From positions 1 to 34,502 of the forward strand of contig JAJPKJ010000035.1 of the NCBI GenBank assembly GCA_021323755.1: a stretch of DNA of 34,502 nucleotides. Direction: 5' to 3'. The stretch is from Chitinophagales bacterium. GTDB taxonomy: Bacteria > Bacteroidota > Bacteroidia > Chitinophagales > Chitinophagaceae. The notes beneath the pieces are model-generated. The model was not told the DNA's origin and did no database searches. It saw only the letters and a program-made list of their open reading frames with translations. Made by a program: the position numbers and the translations under genes. Within the stretch, counting starts at the first letter, position 1, and the number at the start of each line of letters is the position of its first letter. Below are positions 1 to 6,591 of this stretch, one piece after another.

Positions 1-60
1 ATAATGGTAGTACGACAGATTCTGGCTCTGTATGTTGGGGTTCGAGCCCTCATCGGGCAA
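1..60 (+). tRNA. tRNA-Gln (anticodon CUG), 5' end cut by window
   Basis: Only the part from the D-loop onward is present. The anticodon stem ACAGA/TCTGT (15-19, 27-31) closes a seven-base loop TTCTGGC, so the anticodon at 22-24 is CTG, which reads the glutamine codon CAG. A T-arm follows with stem TGGGG/CCTCA around loop TTCGAGC (41-47). The acceptor 3' strand TCGGGCA and discriminator A60 close the molecule. No CCA is encoded, so the tail must be added after transcription. The 5' acceptor strand, expected to be TGCCCGA, lies before the window. Confidence 0.9.
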
Positions 61-76
61 CAGTATATAATAATTA

Positions 77-118
77 AGACATTGTAAAATAATAAATTAT
101 AATGTCTGATTTATTTTG
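77..118 (+). terminator. hairpin and T-rich tail behind the tRNA
   Basis: An 11-bp inverted repeat starting AGACATT and ending AATGTCT, with one G-T pair and a 9-nt loop, is followed by GATTTATTTT. It sits 16 nt after the tRNA and fits a factor-independent terminator, although the stem is AT-rich and weak. Confidence 0.5.
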
Positions 119-238
119 AGGGATATCTTAGGGGATGGAATTGATAAAAAAATACCGCCATTCTCACAGCATGTCGCTCATTATATTTGTTGCTAGGAAT
201 ATTTAGTTTCACCAACCTGGTAATCCAACACTTCACAT

Positions 239-256
239 TACACCCGATGGGGTATA
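239..256. promoter_or_regulatory. HipB-type operator O1
   Basis: Imperfect palindrome TACACCC-GATG-GGGTATA. It is the first of three near-identical sites upstream of the antitoxin gene. The arms (ideal TATACCC/GGGTATA) resemble in style the known E. coli HipB operators, which are TATCC and GGATA half sites around a spacer. Repressor binding is inferred. Confidence 0.7.
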
Positions 257-278
257 AAATTTATTATTTTATTGTTTT

Positions 279-296
279 TATACCCGATAGGGTGTG
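279..296. promoter_or_regulatory. HipB-type operator O2
   Basis: TATACCC-GATA-GGGTGTG, beginning exactly 40 bp after the first site. The left arm is perfect and the right arm carries two A-to-G changes against GGGTATA. Confidence 0.7.
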
Positions 297-318
297 AAAT
301 TGATATTTTTTGTATATT

Positions 319-336
319 TATACCTGAAAGGGTATA
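319..336. promoter_or_regulatory. HipB-type operator O3, overlapping the ribosome-binding region
   Basis: TATACCT-GAAA-GGGTATA, again exactly 40 bp after the previous site and ending 3 bp before the hipB start codon. The purine run GAAAGGG inside this operator is also the only plausible ribosome-binding stretch, so the operator overlaps the start of the leader. Confidence 0.7.
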
Positions 337-339
337 AAC

Positions 340-780
340 ATGGCAACATTATCAAATCAAGTTTCAAATTTTGTAAAGTACAACAGGAACAAACTGCAGA
401 TGACGCAGGAAGAACTTGCCGAAAAAGCAGGTGTGGGATTACGCTTTATAAGAGAACTGGAACAGGGAAAAGAAACTTTACGAATGGATAAGGTGAACCA
501 AGTATTGGCTTTATTTGGTTACCAATTAGTGCCGGGGACTGAAAGAGTAAAAGACCCGTATGAAATATTGATGAACCATTTCAATAAAAAAGTACAAGTT
601 TTTTTAAATAATAAAACGGTGTTGCCAGGAATTATAATAGAACCGATAATGGAAAACAATGAAATAAAAGCATGGAAATTTATATCTGACAATAATGCCA
701 GAGAACACCAAAAAACAAAGGATCCAAAACTGGAACAGATTATTGAACATGGAGATATTGAAAACATAGAAAATCTCTAA
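340..780 (+). CDS. hipB: HipB-like antitoxin / transcriptional repressor
   Basis: A 146-residue protein with an XRE-type helix-turn-helix at about residues 8-60 (MTQEELAEKAGVGLRFIREL), matching the y4mF/HipB family in wording and length of the DNA-binding part. HipB proteins bind their own operators and neutralise the kinase toxin. After the HTH there is an unusual extension of about 80 residues (KDPYEILMNHFNKKVQVFLN onward) that looks like a small beta-rich domain and ends in an acidic tail (HGDIENIENL). Three matching palindromes upstream support autoregulation. The next gene starts 5 nt after the stop, so the operon is tight. The start is the ATG directly behind operator O3. The function of the C-terminal extension is unknown; it may contact HipS or HipT. 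Confidence 0.87.
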   Translation: MATLSNQVSNFVKYNRNKLQMTQEELAEKAGVGLRFIRELEQGKETLRMDKVNQVLALFGYQLVPGTERVKDPYEILMNHFNKKVQVFLNNKTVLPGIIIEPIMENNEIKAWKFISDNNAREHQKTKDPKLEQIIEHGDIENIENL

Positions 781-785
781 TATTT

Positions 786-1121
786 ATGAAACGCTCAGGT
801 AAAGTTTTATTTAAAAATAAACCGGCAGGAATTGTATGGCAAGATGAAAACGGATATGGATTTGAATACGACAAGAATTATCTGCAATTAAAAGATGCAG
901 CTGCGATAAGCCTTACATTACCCTTGAGAAAAGAACCTTACCTGAAGGATACAATGCTGCCATTTTTTGATGGCCTGATACCAGAAGGTTGGTTGTTAGA
1001 TATAACAGTGAAAAACTGGAAAGTGAATCCCAATGACAGAATGCAATTATTATTAATAGCATGTAAAGATTGTGTCGGCGCTGTAAGTGTTGAGCCGATA
1101 GAAAATAAAGAAGAAGAATAA
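786..1121 (+). CDS. hipS: HipS-like protein (HipA N-terminal subdomain as a separate gene)
   Basis: 111 residues that match only the N-terminal subdomain of HipA (couple_hipA type): a beta-rich start (GKVLFKNKPAGIVWQDENGY), then LPLRKEPY and the characteristic FFDGLIPEG at about residues 58-66. No kinase residues are present, so it is not a toxin by itself. The order hipB-hipS-hipT is that of the tripartite HipBST systems, where the small HipS protein takes part in neutralising the kinase. Its stop codon overlaps the next start (TAATG), which implies translational coupling. The charged tail NKEEE is probably disordered. The alternative reading, a frameshifted single hipA, is disfavoured because the overlap is clean and this split arrangement is common in Bacteroidota. 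Confidence 0.82.
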   Translation: MKRSGKVLFKNKPAGIVWQDENGYGFEYDKNYLQLKDAAAISLTLPLRKEPYLKDTMLPFFDGLIPEGWLLDITVKNWKVNPNDRMQLLLIACKDCVGAVSVEPIENKEEE

Positions 1122-2074
1122 TGAAAGAGAAGCGTTGTTTATATTGTTATGAGCCTTTGCCGGGAGATACTACAGATTTTCATGAAAAATGTAGCCGGAA
1201 ATTTTTTGGAACAACTATCCCACCACAATTAGATTATGGCAATGATCAAATGCAGGAGTTGGCCAAAGAAATTGTTATAAGAAGTTTAGCGGTAACCGGT
1301 GTACAGCCTAAACTTTCATTGACAATAGAAAAAGTATCGAATGATCCAAAGCATTCACGTTTTACTATTGTTGGGTTGTGGGGCAATTACATTTTGAAAC
1401 CGCCTATAGGAACTTTTCATCATCTCCCGGAAAATGAAGACCTGACCATGCATCTTGCCGAAGTTTTCGACATTCCTGCAGCCATGCATAGTTTAATCAG
1501 ATTAAAGTCTGGGGAATTAGCGTATATCACTAAACGATTTGACAGAATAAAAAAAGAGAAACTGCCCTTGGAAGATATGTGCCAACTTACCGAGACCTTG
1601 ACAAATGATAAATACAGAAGCTCGATGGAGAAGATCGGAAAATGTATTGAAAAGTATTCGACAAGGCCAGGATTTGATAAAACCATTTTTTTTGAAACTG
1701 CCCTATTTAGTTTTTTAACCGGAAATGCTGATATGCATTTAAAAAATTTCTCTCTGCTTACTACAAAAGAAAATGATATCGTATTGTCTCCTGCATACGA
1801 CTTAGTTTGTACTAAAATAGTAATACCAGATGATAAAGAAGAAATGGCGCTAACCATTAATGGAAGAAAAAATAAATTAAAAAGAAGTGATTTTGACAAC
1901 CTGGCGAAAAATCTAAAGATACCTGCCAAGGCGATGGAGAATAGTTATACAAAATTTGCTAATAGAATAAATCAAGCAAACAGATGGATTGAGATTTCTT
2001 TTCTGCCGGCGAAGCTGAAAAAAGAATACAAAAGGGTAATTACCGAAAATGCTAAAAAAATCGAATTGATATAG
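1121..2074 (+). CDS. hipT: HipT/HipA-like serine/threonine kinase toxin with N-terminal zinc-finger-like motif
   Basis: 317 residues. The N-terminus carries C6-x2-C9 and H21-x2-C24, a likely small metal-binding finger. The kinase part follows: a glycine-rich segment VTGVQPKLSL (58-67), a putative ATP lysine K93 in YILKPP, the catalytic loop GNADMHLKN (201-209; D204, N209), and the metal-binding aspartate D227 in SPAYDL. HipA-family kinases phosphorylate aminoacyl-tRNA synthetases (HipA on GltX, HipT on TrpS), which stops translation and causes dormancy; the target here is unknown. In the segment where HipT has its autophosphorylated S-x-S, this protein reads A57-V58-T59. The catalytic residues look intact, so the toxin is probably active. 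It is the last gene of the operon, and its start overlaps the hipS stop by one base. Confidence 0.87.
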   Translation: MKEKRCLYCYEPLPGDTTDFHEKCSRKFFGTTIPPQLDYGNDQMQELAKEIVIRSLAVTGVQPKLSLTIEKVSNDPKHSRFTIVGLWGNYILKPPIGTFHHLPENEDLTMHLAEVFDIPAAMHSLIRLKSGELAYITKRFDRIKKEKLPLEDMCQLTETLTNDKYRSSMEKIGKCIEKYSTRPGFDKTIFFETALFSFLTGNADMHLKNFSLLTTKENDIVLSPAYDLVCTKIVIPDDKEEMALTINGRKNKLKRSDFDNLAKNLKIPAKAMENSYTKFANRINQANRWIEISFLPAKLKKEYKRVITENAKKIELI

Positions 2075-2092
2075 AAGATATATCTTTCGGAT

Positions 2093-2248
2093 ATGAAGGG
2101 ATCTCGAAAGTTTGTTTTAATACTTATGAGTGGTGGAATAGATTCCACCGCTTGCATCAATTTTTATAAAAAAATGGAATTTAATGTTGAAGGAATTTTC
2201 TTTGACTATGGTCTGGCTTCAAATAAAATTAACTTTAACGAGCTTTGA
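2093..2248 (+). pseudogene. truncated PP-loop ATPase (QueC-like) fragment
   Basis: A 51-codon reading frame begins KFVLILMSGGIDSTACINFY and continues to GIFFDYG before a TGA. SGGIDST is the PP-loop signature of N-type ATP pyrophosphatases, and the following FDYG is typical of QueC-like members, which normally run to 200 residues or more. Only the ATP-binding N-terminus is left. The frame stops 6 nt before the first repeat arm of the cassette array, so the rest of the gene was probably lost when the array formed or moved. It lies 18 nt downstream of hipT and may once have belonged to the same transcript. It could still be translated, but catalytic function is unlikely. Confidence 0.65.
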
Positions 2249-2254
2249 TTATCT

Positions 2255-2304
2255 GCTGACATTTTTCAAATTCCGCCACATCGCCAATGCGAAAAAGTTA
2301 TGCG
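2255..2304 (+). repeat. left arm of cassette 1 (attC-like)
   Basis: Starts with a stretch shared with the later spacer (TTTTTCAAATTCCGCCACA, also at 3059-3077). It then carries the inverted-repeat boxes CGCCAATGCG (2282-2291) and GTTATGCG (2297-2304). Both boxes pair with the sequence directly after the cassette 1 gene: CGCATAAC at 2902-2909 and GCATTGGCG at 2913-2921. Confidence 0.7.
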
Positions 2305-2899
2305 AAATTATATGCGACAGACATTATTTGTTACGTCAATTATCCTTTTAACGAGTTTCAAAACGCAAGACAGTGCAGCTCGTAAAGTACACATTAATGA
2401 CATTGGTTGGACATTTGAAATTCCGTCATCATTGAAGTTTACAGATTCTTCTTTTAATGCAAAAGGTGACATAGACCCAAAACATTTTCAAACAACTTTT
2501 GGACAATTTTCATTGAAAGTCTTTTCGATAAACAATTTTCACAATGGTAGTTTAGATGCATACTTGTGGAACAATGAGCAGGATTCAATTCAATGGAATG
2601 AATATTTTCGAAAAGACGCAAGCTTTTACTTTCAGTCCTTTGCAAAAGTACCAAGTTATAAATTGCTTGACTCAACTTACTCCGAGGAAATAATAAACCA
2701 AAAAAAATTCAAAAGGCAGTACGTCAGATATTATGATAAGAAAGACAACGACACTATCAATCTGTTTCATTATTATTTATTACGCAGTGGTAAATCCAAA
2801 TGCAGTTTTACATTGGACATAAGTTTTGCATTTGCAGATTCAAATTATGGAAAAAAATATTTTAAATTATTGAAGAGTTCAAAGTTCAATGACGACTAA
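2300..2899 (+). CDS. secreted protein of unknown function (cassette 1)
   Basis: 199 residues, not recognised. The N-terminus has basic residues followed by a hydrophobic stretch (LFVTSIILLTSF), so it is probably exported to the periplasm or the outer surface. The mature part is rich in aromatic residues and lysine (for example FRKDASFYFQSFAKVPSYKL, KKFKRQYVRYYDKKDND) and suggests a compact alpha/beta domain. The first ATG lies inside the inverted-repeat box GTTATGCG; a second ATG at 2312 gives a shorter signal peptide and may be the real start. The gene is bracketed by a matching pair of inverted-repeat arms, so it looks like the payload of one mobile cassette. It has no close functional link to its neighbours. 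Confidence 0.65.
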   Translation: MRNYMRQTLFVTSIILLTSFKTQDSAARKVHINDIGWTFEIPSSLKFTDSSFNAKGDIDPKHFQTTFGQFSLKVFSINNFHNGSLDAYLWNNEQDSIQWNEYFRKDASFYFQSFAKVPSYKLLDSTYSEEIINQKKFKRQYVRYYDKKDNDTINLFHYYLLRSGKSKCSFTLDISFAFADSNYGKKYFKLLKSSKFNDD

Positions 2900-2901
2900 T
2901 G

Positions 2902-3103
2902 CGCATAACATTGCATTGGCGCTATGTTGGCGTACCGTACTGCTGGCTTTGGCTTGGGCTAACTATCCAACGTTAATTCCAGCTTGACGTTGGAAATTTA
3001 GGTGTGAATTTATTAATGAACTTTTGTAATTTTATTCAGCATCGGTTGTGGGCTAACGTTTTTCAAATTCCGCCACAAACGCCAATCCGCTAACGTTGGC
3101 TGC
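2902..3103 (+). repeat. attC-like junction between cassettes 1 and 2
   Basis: The 5' part (CGCATAAC-ATT-GCATTGGCG) is the right arm of cassette 1. The 3' part (CGCCAATCCGC at 3080-3090 and GTTGGCTGC at 3095-3103) is the left arm of cassette 2. In the centre, CCAACGT and ACGTTGG form a 7-bp hairpin with a 13-nt loop (about 2969-2995), and a 27-nt block at 3011-3037 recurs exactly at 3782-3808. At roughly 200 bp, the junction is longer than typical attC sites. Confidence 0.65.
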
Positions 3104-3130
3104 CATTTTTTTATGCAATTCTAAAATTAA

Positions 3131-3667
3131 ATGAAACTCATCTTTCTTACATTTTCTTTCATGTGTTTAGCGCTGATTAGTACCAAAAGTCTTGCACAAA
3201 AATCAATTCATAAAATTATTATCAAATCCGCTGTTATACCTGGAAATATTGACACAAACGAAATCAAAAAACTTGATGAGCCTTTAAAAGGATTATTAGC
3301 ACTTTATAGTTCAATGGGTGGGACAAATTGCGATGGAGAAAATTGTGATTTAACGACTGCATTGGGATTGGGTAAGCAGGGGTCCGATGCTCATAAATCC
3401 TTAATTAAAAAATATTTTCCTGATGACAAAGTTGCAAAAGAGGTTCTTGCTCAAGACTGTTATTTAAGACCAAGTGGTGCCTCCACATTTACTGAATATG
3501 AATATTTGACTTTATCAGTCTCGAGTGACACAGTGAAAGTTTATTATCAAAGGTGCTATTATGATCACGGCAAGAGTGGCTGTGTTAAAGGTCCAGATAT
3601 ATATTATTTCCATGACAACAAATATAAAATGCTGAGACGAATATTGTGGAGTCAGTATGACAAATGA
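3131..3667 (+). CDS. secreted cysteine-containing protein of unknown function (cassette 2)
   Basis: 178 residues, not recognised. A clear signal peptide (MKLIFLTFSFMCLALISTKS, then LAQ with probable cleavage before Q23) directs export. The mature protein has five cysteines (NCDGENCD, QDCYL, QRCYYD, SGCVKG), which suggests at least one or two disulfides in the periplasm or outside. A low-complexity turn region (YSSMGGTNCDGENCD) precedes a beta-rich C-terminal half ending in a basic tail. The ATG at 3131 is 27 nt after the left cassette arm, and the right arm starts 5 nt after the stop, so gene and cassette borders almost coincide. There is no operon partner; expression probably depends on read-through or on a promoter within the spacer. 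Confidence 0.7.
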   Translation: MKLIFLTFSFMCLALISTKSLAQKSIHKIIIKSAVIPGNIDTNEIKKLDEPLKGLLALYSSMGGTNCDGENCDLTTALGLGKQGSDAHKSLIKKYFPDDKVAKEVLAQDCYLRPSGASTFTEYEYLTLSVSSDTVKVYYQRCYYDHGKSGCVKGPDIYYFHDNKYKMLRRILWSQYDK

Positions 3668-3672
3668 ATCCT

Positions 3673-3845
3673 GCAGCCAACATTGCGTTGGCGTTACGTC
3701 GGCGGACACTAATGCTTACTTCAACTTCAGCTAACTGTGATTGTTAGTTCCAGTTTGACATTAAAGATTGAGCGAGAATAATATTAATGAACTTTTGTAA
3801 TTTTATTCTGCATTGGTTGTCGGCAGACGTTTACCAATCCAACAA
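3673..3845 (+). repeat. attC-like junction between cassettes 2 and 3
   Basis: The right arm of cassette 2 is GCAGCCAAC (3673-3681), then ATT, then GCGTTGGCG (3685-3693). It pairs with the arm in front of the cassette 2 gene. The first 26 nt from 3679 match the equivalent part of the previous junction (2907-2932) at 22 positions. The shared 27-nt block is at 3782-3808, and a shortened left arm (ACCAATCC, 3833-3840) precedes the third gene. Confidence 0.65.
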
Positions 3846-4256
3846 ATGACAAAACAAAAAGTTTTACTTCTTATTCCTTTGGCAATTATTGCTGGACTTT
3901 TGATTTTTTGTTGGATGACAATTTTATTTACAGACGAAGTTGCGACTTGGCGAAATTATATGGCACTTGCACTTTTTTTTGGACTAATTTATTTATTCTT
4001 TAAGAGTTTCAAAAAGACTCTTCTTGCGACTGGAATTTATTTAATATTTGGCACTTGCAATTTGTTGACAATTACCCCATCAGTTACTACAAATTCTTAT
4101 GGATTGAGAATCGGTTCTATAGAATTGTGGACACCGACATTTCAACCTTTGTCTTTTGGTATTTTGGTACTTTTTTTCGTTCTTAATTTTGACACACTAA
4201 TCAATATCCGACTCGACTATTTAGAAGCTAGACGAGCAAAAAAAGGAAAACAATAA
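3846..4256 (+). CDS. small multi-pass membrane protein of unknown function (cassette 3)
   Basis: 136 residues from the ATG at 3846, not recognised. Hydrophobic segments at about 5-28, 38-53, 57-75 and 97-115 predict four membrane helices in the inner membrane, followed by a short basic cytoplasmic tail (LEARRAKKGKQ). A TTG start at 3813 would extend it by 11 residues, but that stretch lies inside the conserved spacer, so the ATG is preferred. The 3' flank (GACATTACGTTATAA at about 4275-4289) only weakly resembles the right arms of the other cassettes, so this unit may be the degraded end of the array. Confidence 0.6.
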   Translation: MTKQKVLLLIPLAIIAGLLIFCWMTILFTDEVATWRNYMALALFFGLIYLFFKSFKKTLLATGIYLIFGTCNLLTITPSVTTNSYGLRIGSIELWTPTFQPLSFGILVLFFVLNFDTLINIRLDYLEARRAKKGKQ

Positions 4257-4655
4257 TTTGACAAATCTGCAATGAGACATTACGTTATAATTTGAAAATT
4301 GATTTTTTAGATCTATCACTTTCGGAATCGGTCAATTAATTTCCCAAAAGAAAAGATTCGGTGTGCCACTTTATTAGCGAAGCTACTCTTGGGGAAGCTT
4401 ACAAATGACTTTTATTAAGCAAGCTGGCACTATCAAAGCTAAAATTGACGGTTTTTGGTCGGACTAAACCTGCTTGTAATTTCAGGTCATTAACTTCCCG
4501 AAAACGGGGTACCTACTGATTTACTGGTTTTGGTATCTGTCTTCCAAAATATCATTAATAATTGTTCTAAAATCCTATTTTCAACTTCTATATCTTTAAT
4601 GCTCTCTTTTATCGACCAATGATTTTTAAAACCAACTGCAAACAACTTTTCATCA
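4257..4655. other. 399-bp intergenic stretch without a supported gene
   Basis: A degenerate cassette-like end may lie at about 4275-4289. Beyond that I see no gene, strong hairpin or repeat. A short minus-strand reading frame (4490-4681, 63 codons) runs into the acyltransferase start and has no recognisable domain. The stretch probably holds the acyltransferase promoter, which I could not place. Confidence 0.4.
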
Positions 4656-5777
4656 ATGAGAACTGATGCACTGATCACCAAACCTCATTATGCTATTCTT
4701 GACGGACTTCGGGGTGTAGCATCCATAATGGTGGTCGCCTTTCATATTTTTGAAGCTCATTCTACGAGTCACCTTGACCAAATAATAAATCATGGTTACC
4801 TGGCAGTAGATTTTTTCTTTGTCCTTTCAGGTTTTGTTGTCGGATATGCTTATGATGATCGCTGGAATAAGATGACGATAAAGGATTTTTTTAAGATCCG
4901 CCTGATCAGACTTCAACCAATGGTGGTGATCGGCATGATAATAGGCGCAGCCTGTTTTTATTTTCAGGATTCCGCAATGTGGCCAACCATACACCAGGTG
5001 CCTGTATGGAAGATGCTCCTGATCATGTTGATCGGATTTACTTTGATCCCTGTGCCGATATCGATGGATAACCGTGGGTGGCAGGAAATGCATCCATTAA
5101 ATGGCCCCGGCTGGTCTTTGTTCTTTGAATATATCGCAAATATTCTCTACGGCCTTTTTATAAAGAATTTTTCCCGGACCGCACTTTCCATATTGGTCTT
5201 TGTGTCTGCTTGCGCATTGATACATTTAGCTGTAACCAGTCCGGCCGGCGATATTATTGGCGGATGGTCAATCGATGCCACACAATTGCGCATCGGCATT
5301 ACCCGCGTGATGTATCCTTTTTTTGCAGGCTTGCTGCTTTCCCGAACCGTTAAACTGATACAGTTCAGCAATGCTTTTTTATGGACCAGTCTCTTAGTGA
5401 TCATTGTTTTTTCTATTCCAAGAATCGGCGGCAGCGAACATTTATGGCTCAATGGCCTCTATGATTCTCTCACTGTTATTTTGATCTTTCCTTTGATTGT
5501 TTTTTTAGGAGCAAGCGGAACAATTACCGGGAAAATATCATCCCGCATATGTAAGTTAGTCGGGGACATCTCCTATCCAATATATATCACGCATTATCCG
5601 CTGATATATATTTATACAGGATGGGTGAGTAATCACAAAACCACAATAGCCCAAGCATTGCCTTTCGCCCTGCTGACTTTTGTGTCAAGCATCTTACTCG
5701 GCTATGTTTGCCTGAAGTTTTATGATGAACCGATTAGACGATGGCTAAAAAAGAAAGTCCTGATTAAGAGTAAATAA
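4656..5777 (+). CDS. OafA/YrhL-type membrane O-acyltransferase (acyltransferase 3 family)
   Basis: 373 residues with many hydrophobic segments spread over the length. The family start ILDGLRGVASIMVVAFHIFE is clear, with H30 as the expected catalytic histidine, followed by VDFFFVLSGFVVGYAY. These inner-membrane enzymes transfer acetyl or other acyl groups to surface sugars, such as O-antigen, exopolysaccharide or peptidoglycan; the acceptor cannot be predicted. The length is normal for a family member without an extra periplasmic SGNH domain. It stands alone on the plus strand, ends 8 nt before a strong terminator hairpin, and is convergent with the next gene. The ATG is chosen because it gives the short N-terminus usual for the family. 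Confidence 0.87.
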   Translation: MRTDALITKPHYAILDGLRGVASIMVVAFHIFEAHSTSHLDQIINHGYLAVDFFFVLSGFVVGYAYDDRWNKMTIKDFFKIRLIRLQPMVVIGMIIGAACFYFQDSAMWPTIHQVPVWKMLLIMLIGFTLIPVPISMDNRGWQEMHPLNGPGWSLFFEYIANILYGLFIKNFSRTALSILVFVSACALIHLAVTSPAGDIIGGWSIDATQLRIGITRVMYPFFAGLLLSRTVKLIQFSNAFLWTSLLVIIVFSIPRIGGSEHLWLNGLYDSLTVILIFPLIVFLGASGTITGKISSRICKLVGDISYPIYITHYPLIYIYTGWVSNHKTTIAQALPFALLTFVSSILLGYVCLKFYDEPIRRWLKKKVLIKSK

Positions 5778-5784
5778 GAATTGA

Positions 5785-5830
5785 AACCAAAAACCAAAGC
5801 CGATCATTGGATAAGCTTTGGTTTTTGGTT
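5785..5830. terminator. strong bidirectional terminator hairpin
   Basis: A perfect 16-bp inverted repeat (AACCAAAAACCAAAGC / GCTTTGGTTTTTGGTT) with a 14-nt loop lies between two convergent genes. It can stop transcription from both sides. Confidence 0.8.
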
Positions 5831-5849
5831 GAAAACAATATTATCGATC

Positions 5850-6368
5850 TTAGAAATTAAATCCTATTCTGACTGCTGCCAGACCTCCAAAATTGCTCTT
5901 GGTAAAAACTTCATACCGCAAACTTATTTCAAATGCATTGGCCTGAACGCCTATCGCGGGAGCAAAAAGCCCGCTACCGGTACTGATGTTGTGTACAGAA
6001 CCGCCGCTGCCATAATAGGTGTTAAAATCAGCATAACCCAATTCACCCATTACAAAAAAATGATGCTGGATAATATATTTATATCCTGCTTTTACAGGAA
6101 TCTGCAACCCTACTTTTTCTGAAACTCCCGCAACTTTTTTTGGCGCAAAACCGACTCCACCGGTTGTTAAGGTTACAAAACCAGGACCAACATGATATGA
6201 AAAACGAATGGTCAGCCCGGCTGCAAAAGTGTAAGCATTTGAAATATTTCCGGTGGGCACGCCTGCTTCTATACCCAAACCCACGCTGAAATTTTTTGTT
6301 TCTTTTTGTGCCATCGCAGTTATCGCACAAAATGAAATCAGTGAAAAAAGAATGATTGTTTTTTTCAT
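5850..6368 (-). CDS. small outer-membrane beta-barrel protein
   Basis: 172 residues. A signal peptide (MKKTIILFSLISFCAITAMA, then Q) is followed by alternating, glycine- and aromatic-rich strands (FSVGLGIEAGVPTG, AAGLTIRFSYHVG, IQHHFFVMGELGYADF, FEISLRYEV). The protein ends in the aromatic C-terminus AVRIGFNF typical of outer-membrane barrels. The size fits an eight-stranded barrel of the OmpW/PorT-like or 'outer membrane beta-barrel' class; the exact family is not certain. It is divergent from the large sensor kinase gene and shares a 223-bp intergenic region with it, so regulation by that two-component system is possible but not shown. Confidence 0.75.
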   Translation of the reverse strand: MKKTIILFSLISFCAITAMAQKETKNFSVGLGIEAGVPTGNISNAYTFAAGLTIRFSYHVGPGFVTLTTGGVGFAPKKVAGVSEKVGLQIPVKAGYKYIIQHHFFVMGELGYADFNTYYGSGGSVHNISTGSGLFAPAIGVQANAFEISLRYEVFTKSNFGGLAAVRIGFNF

Positions 6369-6591
6369 ACATTTTATATTTTAGTAGGTGTTAAAAAAAT
6401 TCTTTCTTAAACGATCTGCCATAAACCACGAAATCTTTTTCAAGATTGATTTTCCGATTAGCTTAATATGTCAAAACTATTTTTATGTCCAAGGCAAAAC
6501 AATAACTCCTTTGTATTATTTTTTAGGGAAACATGTAGAAAAAAAAATCTATCTTGAATCCAGAGGCGAAGGGATTTTTCCTTTGATTCGT

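Noticed and set aside
786-2074. A single hipA gene broken by a frameshift
   Set aside because: The TAATG overlap, the matching of each part to a separate HipS and HipT role, and the zinc-finger-like start of the second protein all favour two real genes.
2255-4300. CRISPR array
   Set aside because: Repeats are long, few, diverged and separated by complete genes, and no cas gene is present.
4490-4681. Minus-strand reading frame of 63 codons before the acyltransferase
   Set aside because: It has no recognisable domain, overlaps the start of a well-supported gene on the other strand, and has no partner or clear ribosome-binding site. It could be a remnant, but the evidence is not enough.
6388-6591. 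N-terminal extension of the sensor kinase by 68 residues
   Set aside because: The extension would place a non-secretory, lysine- and aromatic-rich segment ahead of a clear signal peptide. The ATG at 6592 fits a periplasmic sensor much better.
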